DNA of 64,000 nt from the NCBI RefSeq assembly GCF_010093535.1, contig NW_022985183.1, positions 124,001 to 188,000 on the forward strand. The letters run 5' to 3'. Numbering within the stretch: the first letter of the stretch is position 1; every line of letters begins with the position of its first letter. Positions 11,611-23,343 of this stretch are shown here, piece by piece. Both the position numbers and the translations under genes were made by a program. The notes beneath the pieces are model-generated. The model was given only the letters and a program-made list of their open reading frames with translations, made no database searches and was not told the origin of the DNA. The stretch is from Lindgomyces ingoldianus (Eukaryota > Ascomycota > Dothideomycetes > Pleosporales > Lindgomycetaceae).

Positions 11611-12829
11611 TTTTTTGCGTCTGAATAGATAATTTAAATTGTATCGAAGGTACCATGGTGCGTTACTTTATTGAGTTTAAGCGTAGTAGCCAGTGAGTCT
11701 AGATTTCTTAGTCCGCGGGAGACATTAGCGGTGTAGGACATTGCAAAGACACCCTTACATTTGCGACTTCTGTCACGGGGATGCTACAAGCAAGAAGTCA
11801 AAGGTTCAAAGAGTAGCGTTGATGGGTTGCTACGTACAATGTCAAGTGAATGTAAAGACATTGCGCGAAGAAAGGGAAGCTTGACAGGTTCAAGCAAGTA
11901 TTTAAATGGGGTACTGGAGCTCTAGCACAAGGCTTATGCGTGAGATTCTTAGGAAGGTTCATGGGGCTTCTTGGTAAGGCTTCCTCCAAAGTCCAATGGA
12001 TGTCAGGGTTGAAAGGTGTCACAGGTCGTTACCGTAACAACTTCATTTATTTCCCTAGGATATTTGGTTTGCCTGCGTACATTGTATATCCTGTCTAGAG
12101 GGTCACTTGAGGCACTTTTGGGTATTTTAGAGACATCGGAAATTGGGGAAGACGACTTTTAGTGTTGGGGAAGCAAGCAAGCCATGCTAACCTGCTGAGA
12201 ATATTTTTATGGCTCTGGCGTTCTTCATTACGGTTTGTATTTTATTGAAGGGGAGGGGAACTCTGGCATGAATATAAAAAGCAGAAGAAGGAGATAGAAC
12301 GGGGCTTAATACTTCTATGAGAGGAAGAAGGAGAGAAGGAAGTAGCACGTGATTGTTACGCTGACAATGGCTGAAGGCCCGATTCGCAGCGCTGAAAGGA
12401 ATACTTTCGTGTCGCCTTACTGCTAGAAGATATTCAACATGAGAGCTTCGATGCAGCTTCTGATTAGACAAATGATACAGGGCTCGACCATTTCTTAGGG
12501 CAATGTATGTGCAGTTTTTTGAAGCGAAAGATTGGGGGGGACGACGCACCTATGCACACCATCGAGGCATTTTGATACTCGCTACTTCAAGCTCCTTTGC
12601 TACGTCATTTCCTTCTCAAGCATTTCGCAGTATAAAAGCCACCGTCACCCTCCAATTTCATTTACACCTTTCACTAGGTCCGCCATGGATATGAACTGCC
12701 AAACTTTCACAGTCGGCCGAGGGTTCACGATTTATGTAGTCTCATCCGATTTATTGCTCCCATCCATCACTTCAATCACGGCGTGGAAACATTAAGTTTT
12801 GATTGATTGATATGTTGTATTAGCAGAGG

Positions 12830-13880
12830 GAATTTTAGAGCCATTTGCTGAAGCGATCGAATATTTAGCAGCAGCAAAGTCAACGACGAAAGCACACGTC
12901 CTCTATGTCTTTGTAGGCGCCAAACAACTCCCATTGTTATTGTTCCATATATTTTCTAATACTCCCGTCCGCTGCTCCAACCAGAACACAAACCCACACT
13001 TTTTATTGCTCCCTAGATAGAGGCTTCGGTAATGATAAAATCGTAGGCTGAATTAGCTATGTAGTTAGAACCGAGAAGAAACGATGCAAACGGTATTCCC
13101 GAGTTTATAATTTTTCATTAAGACATACTTACGAGTGTTAAGGATTTTTAATTATAGCTAGTCACTGCACATTTGCGCGTTCGACTTTCCTTAATCGGTC
13201 AGCCTACGCTTTGGTACAGGGGAATTGGATACCTTAACCCTGATTTAAGACTCTGGGAGAGCTTCGCGAAGTTTTTAAACTATCATGAATGGAACCAGTA
13301 GCGATGGTAGCCCCTGGGAGCGGTCTCCGACTACTGGACGATCTGACGGAATATTTTAGACATCATGAGAGAAAGTTGCAGACACCTTCTATATGGCAAT
13401 CCATTCCGCAGCATGAATGCACTAGACCTCTTATCCGTGATCTTTAGACCCTATGATGATGCCGAAAGACAGTTTTAGACTGACGTATATAGCATTTGGG
13501 ATGCATTTTTTGCCTGCAGGAAGGAGACTCTCTAGCTCTTGCCATAGCTGCTTTCGACATTTTAGACTTCATGAGGGAATAATGAAGATATTTATAACCC
13601 ACCAACGCACTCTGCAGAGACATGAGACGCGTATATCTATCCTTGATTTTAAGCTCTGTGAAGCAGCTATCTCGATCTTTTCTTTCGCATCATGAAGTAG
13701 ATCACCGCCTAATAGTTTGCAGGCGCCTCTCCACTCATAAGATACCCGACTCAACATTTTAGTCTTCATGGTAGGGGGAACTTGTGATTCTTAGCCTCCG
13801 AACACCATCCATGGAGGCAAAGGATGGCTTATCTTTATTTAAGACCCCATCGCAGGTTGATGGAGATATTTTAGAGAGGC
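12830..13880. repeat. Degenerate repeat marked by ATTTTAGA-TTCATGAG
   Basis: A motif near ATTTTAGACTTCATGAG recurs at about 13353, 13445, 13558, 13757 and 13865, with poorer copies near 13249 and 13645, giving a spacing of roughly 90-115 bases. The intervening sequence is only weakly similar, so this looks like an old tandem array. Confidence 0.45.
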
Positions 13881-14652
13881 ATCATTATCTGTGCTTGAAT
13901 GTTTTAATCTACAGGAGCATCTGCGCTATGTAATGCCGGGGTAAAGCATCTCAGACACCACTGGAGACATAGTGAGTGAATTTAATTCCATGCTTGATGT
14001 TTTCAATCCGGTTTGGTTTAATGGCATTTATATTTTTGCTCCTTAAACCCCATGAACTTGGATTTGCCGCTGTCTTTTTGGCTGGAATGCAGAGGTGGAG
14101 AGTGGGTGAGGAGGCAGGAAGGCCGAGGGCGGGCCCCTTTTCTGTGGGACTCCTGGATAGGGGCCTTAATCGCGGAGGTAGCTGGCATATGGGCGGGGTG
14201 AGAAAGAGTATGTGAGAGGGATGAACACTTTCGGGAGTGGTTGCGTGGTGTGAAAGGAGTTTCTATGAATGATCAGAAACGGACCCGACATTCTAAAGGG
14301 TAATTCCACACTCTCCTACGACGTAGGAAGTATGTCGCTACTCCCGTTTAAAGAAAGCTGGCAAGCTTTTGGAGGAATAGTGTGTGTCCTGTAATATCAG
14401 CAAGTCAACGTTGAAGACAGTATCACAAGTAATACCAAGCAAACACTCGCAAGACTTGGCATTCTATGAGATTCAACCTGAATGCCGTTGCCTTAGGCCC
14501 AATACCTATAACTCCATCCTTTTCACCCTCCCAAAACGCCCCATAGAAACCTAGAGCCAAATGCCAACTCCCTAGCCCGCTCCCTAGAATAGAGAGCTCC
14601 GAGCTTTCTCAAACCGGCACTCCTGCGAAGGTTAAATTTTTAGCAAATTCCA

Positions 14653-16843
14653 TTAAAGAGTGGGAGCTTTTTTGAGGCCGACACAATACCTAACATGGAG
14701 TTCATTGATGAAGTGCTCGTGTCTGATGCCGGGCTGGCGAGCAGTCGCGAACAAATCGATGGCCTCTTCGACCTTGTAGCCCAGCCGCTCAACGAGATAG
14801 CTGACGACGAAGAAGCCCGTGCGGTTGAAGCCATAGTGGCAGTGAACGCCTATAAGCGCTTGCGCTTGCTCACCGGCGCCCACACCCTGCTTCAGCTCCG
14901 CACGGATCTTGTCGATCAGCGCGGTGAACTGGCGGACCTCATCCACCGTCGGCGGCAGTTTTGAGACGGTCGGGAACTTATGGTACTCGATTCCGCCGTC
15001 CTCGATGCCCTTTGGATCGTAGACTGGCGAGTCGTGGCTAATATCTACAATCGCGCGGATCTTGCCGGCCCACTCCTTTACGAAGATCTTCGGTGCGTGG
15101 TGCTCGTCTACTTCGCGTAGCGTCTTCATCGCGCGGAAGACGTTGGCGATGGGGAGTGACACTGGCTGCACCGCTCTCCATTTCTCTAGGTTCTTGACAT
15201 CCCATTTGCCCCCGGCTGTTAAGTACTGCAGTTGCCAGCCGAGAGAGAGACGTGGGTCGACGTGGTCGGCGAGGAAGGTGCCGATGAGCCCTGCGAGAGT
15301 GCGAGAACTGGATGGCGCGAACAGCAAAGCATGAGCTGCTGGCTTGGGAAGAATCGTAGTCTTAATGACAAGGCGTCGGGGATACGGTGGCGGGAGCTCG
15401 GAGGCAGGCGAGACTAGATTGGTAGACGCTGACGTTTCCGCAATGGTTGCGCTCTCTCCCGTTGAAGAAGTTGTGTCAGCATTTACCAAGCTTTCGCCCG
15501 TCGAAGAGGCTGTAGAAGAGGCGGGAACGGTGTTGTCATCGAGAAGTTGAGGTAGGTCTCGTGCATCTACCCCTGAGTCTTGGTGCTTTCGTTCTGCGAT
15601 CGCAGGATCGATCGTGGCGGGATCTATCGGAATGGCAGCAATTGGCAGACTGACTGGTTCTTTCCGTCGTTCGATGGCAGACATGTCTCTTCCTAGGAAC
15701 CTCACAATTTTCTCCACGTTATGAGTAGGTGTGATATTGTCAGCGTCACCGGCTGCAAGGAACACTGGAAGCTGCAGTCCACTCCAGACTTCCTTTCCTG
15801 GAAGGCCACCCTGCGGGGTTCCCATAGAATAGTCGGGAATCATGCCACGCGCCATCCGTTGCCAGACCGGGGTTTGGCTCTGTTCATTGAATCGGAGTTG
15901 CAATTTCTTGGTTTCCTCTTCAGCATTTGGACCAGCCATTCGCTCAACGCTTTTGCTATTAACACCTCCTCGGCGATCGAGTTTACGCATCAACTCGAAG
16001 ATAGGGCCGGGGATCGAAGTAACAAGATTTATACTTTTGCACTGCCTTTTGGTCGGCGGTTCGGCGTTTGGGCAGACTGCAATCAGGCCATTAATGTGCT
16101 CTGAGATTAGGTCTGCATATGGGGACGAGGAAGACGCGAGGAGCGCTGCCAAAGAACAACCCATACTATGGCCGATGAGGACGACACCTTGACCTCCATC
16201 GCGGTCTCGATGCGCCTCGATGATAACGGCGAGGAGATGCACAAGGGCCTCGGTTGTATACGCGTTCCAATCCTTGGGTTCAAACGACGAGACGCCGCAT
16301 CCAGGGAGATCAATTGCGAGACATGGTGCTAAGTTGACCAAGCTCACAAGAATGGGATGAAACTGAGCCGCGGACCCCCCAAGTCCATGAATGAAGACAA
16401 GGAGTGGAACAGGATTCGGTTTGCTAGGCAACTTCTTCTCCTGGGAGTGTGGACGATAGAAGGTGCGGATGGCCGGGTAGGTGAAGCCTGTCCTGGGTAC
16501 TTTGTATGCTCGCACGGTGGAATGCTTCTTTAGGAGGCCAGGATCGGTTGCCGTAGCATCTTCTATGGGTCAGCGGCAGAAATTGGAACCATGGGAATTG
16601 GAAAAGCCATGCGCGGACTTGAGCGATGCCCCATGGAGCGTCAGCCCCCCCGGCCGATAACGTCACGTGAATGCAGGGAGCTGCAGGAAGGGTACCGAGA
16701 GTCTTACCATCGCTGGAAACATCTGATACCGATTTCCTCGATCCGCTGACAGAGCGTGAGGTCTTCTTTTCTTTGCTGTGGTTGCTCCATATCCAGAGCG
16801 CCGAGCCGATACCGATGCCACAAATCGCCGTCAACTTCACCAT
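14653..16843 (-). CDS. Alpha/beta-hydrolase fused to RNA-triphosphatase-like cysteine phosphatase
   Basis: The exons are complement 16708-16843 and 14653-16562, giving 681 residues. The start sits in MVKLTAICGIGIG, a hydrophobic stretch (about residues 4-20) followed by lysines and arginines, so a membrane anchor is likely. Residues about 95-330 form an alpha/beta-hydrolase: oxyanion segment HGLGG (104-108), nucleophile elbow GHSMG (Ser178), and a later AAGDADNITP that may hold the acid. The C-terminal part (about 510-681) has the phosphatase loop HCHYGFNRTGF with Cys620 and Arg626, preceded by VDISHDSPVYDP and a GIEY-K strand. This pattern is closest to the cysteine-type RNA 5'-triphosphatase/DUSP11 branch of dual-specificity phosphatases. 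Between the halves is a Ser/Thr-rich linker. The hydrolase substrate and the phosphatase target cannot be told. The second coding exon is open for 1.9 kb. Confidence 0.85.
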
Positions 16844-19040
16844 GCCCACAAAAATAGACTCTCTGCTATCAATAAAGGAGAGAACGTGAAGTAGGCGTTG
16901 AAATAGGCGTCTCTTTATAGTCTCCCACCAGCCTGAATAGGGAATATCGGTGTGAGACTGTGTTACAGCGAGTCCTGGCGAGTCGGCGAAACACGACCTG
17001 AGGAAGAGAATCAGGGCCTGTGGAAGCAGCAACGTGCCATGACGGCGGCGCGAATGAGGCTCCATCCAGAAGGCCGTGCTGGAGGGCTAATTGTATACTC
17101 AGCGGAGTGTGGAAACGTGGGCGTGTGGGATGTTGATGGGAGTGCTTCTGGTAACGACCGGCAGCCAATGGCAGAGGGAAAAAGGAATCGTGCCCTGGTG
17201 TCTGGCAGAGAGTGAACGGTGCCTGGGACGGCTGTTACGGTGCGATCCGCGCACGTTGGGGACGGCAGCGAATGCGCTGCTACGAGCAGAAATACCTAAT
17301 TTGGGCCGCTGCAGTGAATGGGAGACACGAAGACGGCTTCATTTTTGGCAAAGTAGAGTGGCCTGCGAATGGGATGGTGGTCTGAAGACTGAGGATTAAC
17401 GACTACTTGATGATGGTGTGCAATGGCGTCTGGCCTGATTTACTACTTGTACCCTTAGGTATAAACAGCGGCGTGGACGTCAACATTGGCAGCAGCTCAA
17501 TTGAGAGTGTGTTGCTTTTCTGGTCCGGCGCTGGGCCGGATGATGTCAGTTTGGGCGCTGGCGTGCGCGAGTGCGGGTATGACATGCTTGGCATTCATCT
17601 CCGAGGCTCAGTTTCCTTCGCATTAGATCAGACACTCATGTATACATATAGTGCCTGTGGATTTCATTCTGATAATATTCTTCTCCTCATGTAACTTGAG
17701 CGAGGTCGTCTTGCTGGTCGACTCCTGGCTGGTTCATTGCGCGTAATATCTGCATCGTTCTTTCTGTGCTCGATCAGCTCGCTCTTGCCCCTTATAACCT
17801 CGTTCCTTCTATCAAAACACCACTCTGTCCCAAGCAAGTCTGCAATCGGCGCCATCACATCCTTACAGCATCACTCTGTGATGATTGTAATGGCCACTGA
17901 TGCTTGGATGCACCCGACAGCCACGATCTCGCGTACGCAGTGGTGGGCTCAACGTTTGATGCAATTGGAGACGGGGACACTGCTTGAAGCTGGCATCCCC
18001 ATCCTTCTGATCTGGTCGAAGAGATTGAGAGAGGCTTCAGATATGTGTCCTCGAACGCCTGCTCTCCACACTCCAGTGCTCAATTGCCCTCACCTTAAAC
18101 TATCGCGTATTGCCGGAGCGCGGGAATATCGTCACAGCGTCATACACGCGGACCCACTCGTCTCCAGCGTCTCCAGCGTGGAGCTGCATGATTCTGAGTT
18201 CGCGATGGCTGAATTATCGTGCCAATCATCACCAACGCCATGCGACACCCTTCTCGAACACTTAAACCTTTCTAAGCTGCTTTACAGATACGACAGGGAG
18301 GGTCTCGCCCTACCTACACTTCCTGGTGCTTGGGTGCGGTTCCCGCCCGTTGGCGCTATCGCTTGGCCTCCGGTTTCTCGCCGAAACCTTCTCGGCATTT
18401 CCGCGTGCTCTTTTGCTTTGAAAAAAAGTCGAGCGCCAGGTCCTGCACTATCCGTTGGCTCCAATTGTTTCACACCGTCTTGCAATCTCACCACTAACAT
18501 TGGCTCCGCGCGTCCGTAGACGAAGAACTAGCACTCGGAGCGGACCCTTGCTGCCTGCGCAGAGAGAAAGACCGTTTTGCGTTGGAGTCGTGCACCCCTC
18601 ATTCAACAGCTCCTCCGAGGTCAAGACGACTGGGTCTCAAGAAGCTGGTCTGCCCCACTTGCTTCCCTCAGAGCTATGATAAAGGGCTAACTATCTCACC
18701 ATTACTGCGATTGCGAAGGTACCCATGCTGTCGTCGTAGCTTGTACCTTGCCTGCTATCTGATTGCGTGAGGTACATATCTAATCCAGCACTTCCGGTCA
18801 ACTTTACTTGAAAATTCTCTGTGGCTTCCTCCCTCACCTCTCCCTCACCTCTCAACTCACCTCTCAGCCTCCAACCTCCTCTCCCATCCTATATAACCCC
18901 ACTCGTCTTACATCTTTCTGTTCTCCCATCTTTCCTTCTTCCTCAATCCTTCATCTGGTTTCAAGTCTTCTTTTCTACTCATCCTTTCTTAGAACAGCCA
19001 ATTGAGACCTCCAAGCAAGGAGCTATCTCGATTGCTCACT
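16844..19040. other. Spacer between divergent hydrolase-phosphatase and ILV3 genes
   Basis: This 2.2-kb spacer carries the promoters of both flanking genes. A 260-codon plus-strand frame at 17737-18519 is open, but it begins with TTG, shows no domain and its codon use is unremarkable, so I do not call it. From about 18820 to 18990 the strand is strongly CT-rich, typical of a fungal core promoter. Confidence 0.5.
18890..18896 (+). promoter_or_regulatory. TATA box of the dihydroxy-acid dehydratase gene
   Basis: TATATAA lies about 150 bases before the ATG and inside a long CT-rich tract that continues to about 18990. Position and composition fit a fungal core promoter. Confidence 0.55.
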
Positions 19041-21233
19041 ATGGACCCGAAGAACCTTGAAAAAGAGCGTGAGCCGGAAGAGCCTCGCTACCTCGACTTC
19101 CCTCACCTTCCAGATGGCACCATGAGGGACGGAGAGCTCGCCTTGAACAAGTACTCATCCACTCTCACCAAGGACCACGACTTTCCGGGCGCACAGGTAC
19201 TTCACTTCTGTACCTGAATTGCGAGGTTTGAACTGGCCTTACTCATATGTGAAATTATAGGCAATGCTCTACGCGGCCGGCGTCCCGAATAAAAAAGCGA
19301 TGAAGACTAGTCCACAAGTTGGTGTTGCGAGTGTGTGGTGGGAAGGCAACCCTTGCAAGTGAGTAATAACTTATGGCCTATAACCAAAATTCAGATACTG
19401 ATAACCATGCAGCATGCACTGTAAGTCGCTCTATCTAGCCGCTATAAACGCCAGCCACTCGTTGATTGAAGAATCAAGCCTTGGGAAGCAATCTATTGAC
19501 TTTATCTCATAGTGCTTGGTCTGGGGAAGGAGATCAAGAAGCATCTCTTGAACGACGGAATGTTGGCGTGGCAGTACAACACCATTGGTGTTTCGGACGG
19601 CATTACTATGGGCGGAGAAGGTGAGATACGATGAGCCGCTTCTAAGCGCCCTCTCAACTTGGAGACGATATAAGATGCTAACAAAGCTAAGGAATGCGAT
19701 TCTCCCTCCAAACCCGCGAAATCATCGCCGATAGTATCGAGACCGTGACATGCGCCCAACATCACGATGCCTGCATTGCGATTCCCGGTTGTGATAAGAA
19801 CATGCCAGGCGTCATCATGGCTTTTGCTCGTCATAACCGTCCATCAATCATGGTCTACGGTGGGTCGATCAAGCCTGGCTACAGCGAGACTCTCCGTAAA
19901 CCAATCAACATTAGCACCTGCTACGAAGCCCACGGAGCATACATCTACGACACGCTGAAGAGCGAGGCCAACGAAAAGCTCACTAAGGATGAGATCTTGG
20001 ACGATATTGAGCAGCATGCGTGTCCGGGCGCAGGTGCTTGTGGTGGCATGTATACGGCCAATACTATGAGTACTTCAATTGAGGGCATGTAACCCAAATT
20101 CCGTGTCCTGTTCTATTATCCTTCTGTCTCCTTGACACTAACTTTGCGAATTTACATTTCTCAATTACTAACACTCCACAGCCATGGGTCTCTCCCTCCC
20201 CAACTCCTCCACCACTCCTGCCGAATCCCCCGCCAAAATGCGCGAATGCGCCAAAGCTGCTGCCGCCATAAGGATCTGCATGGAAAAGAACATCACGCCT
20301 TCCAAACTCCTCACAAAAGCCTCTTTCGAGAACGCTCTCGTCATGATGATGGTACTCGGGGGTTCTACAAACGCGGTGCTGCATCTCCTAGCTATGGCCG
20401 GTAGCGCAGGCGTTCCCCTCACACTCGACGATTTCCAGCGCGTCAGCAATAAAGTCCCGTATCTCGCAAACCTGGCACCTAGCGGGAAACACTATGTTGC
20501 AGATCTGTTTGACATTGGTGGCATGCCATCGATCATGAAATTGCTGGTCGCAGCAGGCCTACTCAACGGCGACATCTTGACCGTAACGGGGAAAACGCTC
20601 GCCGAGAACATCGAACCCTTTCCGTCTCTCCCTCAAGACCAGACCTTCATTCTCCCTCTCTCCAGCCCCATAAAACCCACAGGCCACATCGAGATCCTCC
20701 GCGGAAACCTCGCACCATCCGGCGCAGTCGCCAAAATCACCGGAAAAGAAGGCCTGAAATTCGTGGGCAAAGCCATGGTATTTGACAAAGAAACCCAGCT
20801 CTCCGCCGCATTGAACGCAGGTAAGATCCCGCGCGGAGAAAACATCGTCATCGTAGTCCGCTACGAAGGCCCTAAAGGCGGACCCGGAATGCCCGAGCAA
20901 CTGAAAGCCTCAGCTGCGCTCATGGGCGCGAAACTCTCGAATGTGGCCTTGATTACCGATGGGCGGTACTCGGGTGCAAGTCACGGGTTTATTGTTGGAC
21001 ACATTTGTCCGGAGGCGGCGATTGGGGGGCCGATTGCGGTGGTGAAGGAGGGGGATGTGATTACGATTGATGCGGAGAAGAATCGGATTGATATGGGTGT
21101 GTCGGAGGAGGATGTTAAAGAGAGACTGAAGAGTTGGAAACCGCCGAAAATGCCGGTGACCAGGGGCGTGTTGGCGAAGTATGCGAGGTTGGTTGGGGAT
21201 GCGAGTCATGGGGCTATGACGGATCTATTTTGA
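19041..21233 (+). CDS. ILV3: Dihydroxy-acid dehydratase (ILV3 family)
   Basis: The exons are 19041-19196, 19261-19358, 19413-19420, 19513-19620, 19692-20084 and 20182-21233, giving 604 residues. The enzyme dehydrates 2,3-dihydroxy-isovalerate and -methylvalerate, the penultimate step of valine and isoleucine synthesis, with an iron-sulfur cluster. Family landmarks are NPCNMHLLGLG around Cys84, GVSDGITMGGEGMRFSL, IPGCDKNMPG, CPGAGACGGMYTANTM, GGSTNAVLH and GRYSGASHGFIVGH. The third exon is only 8 nt but is needed for the conserved CNMHL. The fifth intron must use a GC donor (G^GCATGT) to restore IEAMGLSLP. The N-terminus (MDPKNLEKEREPEEPRY) is acidic and does not look like a mitochondrial presequence, so this may be a cytosolic or secondary paralog rather than the housekeeping enzyme. 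It converges on the eS19 gene. Confidence 0.93.
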
Positions 21234-21928
21234 TCTCTAAGCATCCAAATACATACCCGCCCGTAATACAAAACTTGGGGAGGATGCAATCTGATACGGC
21301 ATTAACCTGGAAGAGCGCGGGTAGACACGAATGGGCACAGCGATATATAAAAGTTTGGCCGTGATGGATTGATTATATATTTAGACAGGATTTCCTGGCT
21401 TTCTTCAGGCAGATGGGAGGTGCAAAAGAGGAGTGCAAAAGTGGGTGTATATGTGTTCCTTTGGGTATAGACGGTGATGGTGATGATGATGCATGGCGAA
21501 TGGCGAATAGTGTCGGAGATGGCTCCGAGGCGACTTTCTGGATATCTTCGGCGGACCTTCTCTATGGAGGATGACTGACTCGAGACCCTGCCTGGCTTTT
21601 GGGGGGCCTCACCAAATCTTCAAAATCTACTCTGCGATTTAGACGCACGTGAGAAAAGGTTTGACAGAATTATTCATCCAGCCTTTGTGGTCTACTTGAT
21701 AATATTTAGACCTTGATGCACGCGTAACCTGTTTAGAACACAAGGGTATCACACTTGCTTAATGCACAGATTCTGCAATTCAGGCGAAGCCCATTTTCAT
21801 TTGAAATATCATAGGCTCGCGTCTAGCGTGCAAGAACGCCAAAAGCCGCCAGGAACCCCAGATGAACCAGCCCACCCGATGGAGATGCCGGGTAGTTATG
21901 CAGACAGAATCCTCGCACATGCGCACAT
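21234..21928. other. Convergent 3' spacer, ILV3 and RPS19
   Basis: This tail-to-tail intergenic stretch of about 700 bases should hold both polyadenylation regions. No gene is visible. A GATGATGATG run occurs near 21480. Confidence 0.5.
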
Positions 21929-22734
21929 CTACTCGTCGTCATCGTCCTCCTCGGCCTCGAGCGTGGTCATAGCGATTCGGTCCAAATCCCGCTGGCCGGC
22001 CTGTGTGATCCTTCGACCACCCTTGTCCTCGTCCTGCTCCAAGACGCCGATCTTCTCGAGCGCTTGCATTACTTTGCGGTCGACGGAGCCGGAGGCGTCG
22101 ACGTGGTGGGAGGGTCGGGACCCGCGGTTCTTGGTGGAGCTAAATTTAGACATTGTCAGCTCAATCATCCGGCCACCAGGTTCTCAGTCGGGGAATTGGG
22201 AGGGGAAACACGTACCCATGAGCCTTCCGCATGCGTCCTACACCAACCGTCTTGCGCATGTAGACGTGTCGAGCGACGGCAGCAGCGCGGATGTAGAACC
22301 AGTCAATGTCCTGGGGAGGGAGCTCTTTGGAGTCTACACATCCAAGTCAGACATGCCAACTCACATCCGGAAATGCTGGTTAATACGTACGCGAAGTCTT
22401 GACAGTATCAACCCAGCCTGTAGATAAGGTACGCAGATGGTCAGCAAGCTGAGCGTAGAGTTATCCCCCAGTTACGGGATTCAGGCTTGAATACACCCGC
22501 TGGGTTGCTGGTTACGAACCTGGACTGCAAAGAAGTTAGTATAAAAGCTAGGAGAGATTCAGGAGGAGGGCAACGTACATTGGAAGCTTTCCTTGCCGCT
22601 TCAAGAAAGCAGCATAGGCATTGATGAACTTTTGCGCCTGCAGAGAATTGTTAATCCTGCCGGGGAGAATTGTACAACTCGGGTCGAGGGAGATCCGGAC
22701 ATACCTCAACGTCCTTGACAGTGACTCCGCCCAT
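21929..22734 (-). CDS. RPS19: Ribosomal protein eS19 (S19e)
   Basis: The exons are complement 22705-22734, 22579-22637, 22520-22524, 22391-22417, 22216-22333 and 21929-22139, giving 149 residues, the usual length for fungal eS19. It is a small-subunit ribosomal protein needed for 18S rRNA maturation. Landmarks in order are [100 protein letters not shown] and an acidic tail. The third exon is only 5 nt (TCCAG) and supplies part of the conserved IPGW; without it the frame is lost. Five introns in 450 coding bases is dense but common for ribosomal genes. Confidence 0.95.
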
Positions 22735-23343
22735 TTTTTCAGTATTGTCGAGGGAGGAGGGAGTTGGGAGTAGAGAGGTTGTGGTGTCAATGGTTGAGCT
22801 TCGAGGGGAGAAAGGTGCGGCGGGTTTGGCAGATTTCGTGCGCCTCGTTTAGCGAGCGGAGATACATCGGTCCGACATGCCAACCCACCCCATCCCCGCC
22901 CTAGCCAAGCGTTTCCCACCCTTACACTACTCACTCTTGTTGCATTACACTTTATCTACAGCAAAAATATCGGGTGATGAACGTGCTCCGAACTCGCGAT
23001 TTGATATGAAGCACCTATGCGGTGTATCGAGGGTTATTTAATGTCTCGCGAGTTTCCCGTCGGTTCCGGACCAAAGAGACTCTAACATCTCCCGACACTC
23101 TCATGAACACTTTTCCCATCATTTGATGCTCTAAAACAGAATACGGGTTATCGGTATATGAACCTCGTGCATGCGCTAAACGCTAAATTGATCGCTTTAC
23201 CATAATGTAACTTCCAGTTTCGGTAAGAGGGAAGCAGTTTACTCACACGGCTGACGGCCGCCGTCTCATATCATTACAATATAAAGAGGGTCTTGTCCCC
23301 GTGAGGGTTTATTCACCTTCAACCTGCAGAGCCAATTTTAAAT
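22735..23343. other. Divergent promoter region, RPS19 and GNAT gene
   Basis: About 600 bases separate the two divergent starts. I see no gene. A TATA-like site for the right-hand gene is listed separately. Confidence 0.5.
23280..23285 (+). promoter_or_regulatory. TATA box of the GNAT gene
   Basis: TATAAA lies 58 bases before the ATG, a short but reasonable distance for a fungal gene. Confidence 0.45.

Larger units (their letters stand above)
8683..14652. other. Gene-poor 6-kb region
   Basis: No gene is supportable across about 6 kb. The sequence becomes AT-richer from about 10.2 kb and contains two sets of decayed tandem repeats, listed separately. A promoter-like stretch at 12600-12690 (TATAAAA at about 12630, CT-rich tract, then CCGCCATGGATATG) leads only into a 36-codon frame that stops at 12795. 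Other frames are short and lack recognisable content. Confidence 0.5.

Noticed and set aside
17737..18519. 260-codon plus-strand frame
   Set aside because: It starts with TTG, has no recognisable domain and lies in the promoter region of the dehydratase gene. Codon choice is not convincing.
21762..22427. 221-codon plus-strand frame
   Set aside because: It is the antisense shadow of the eS19 exons.
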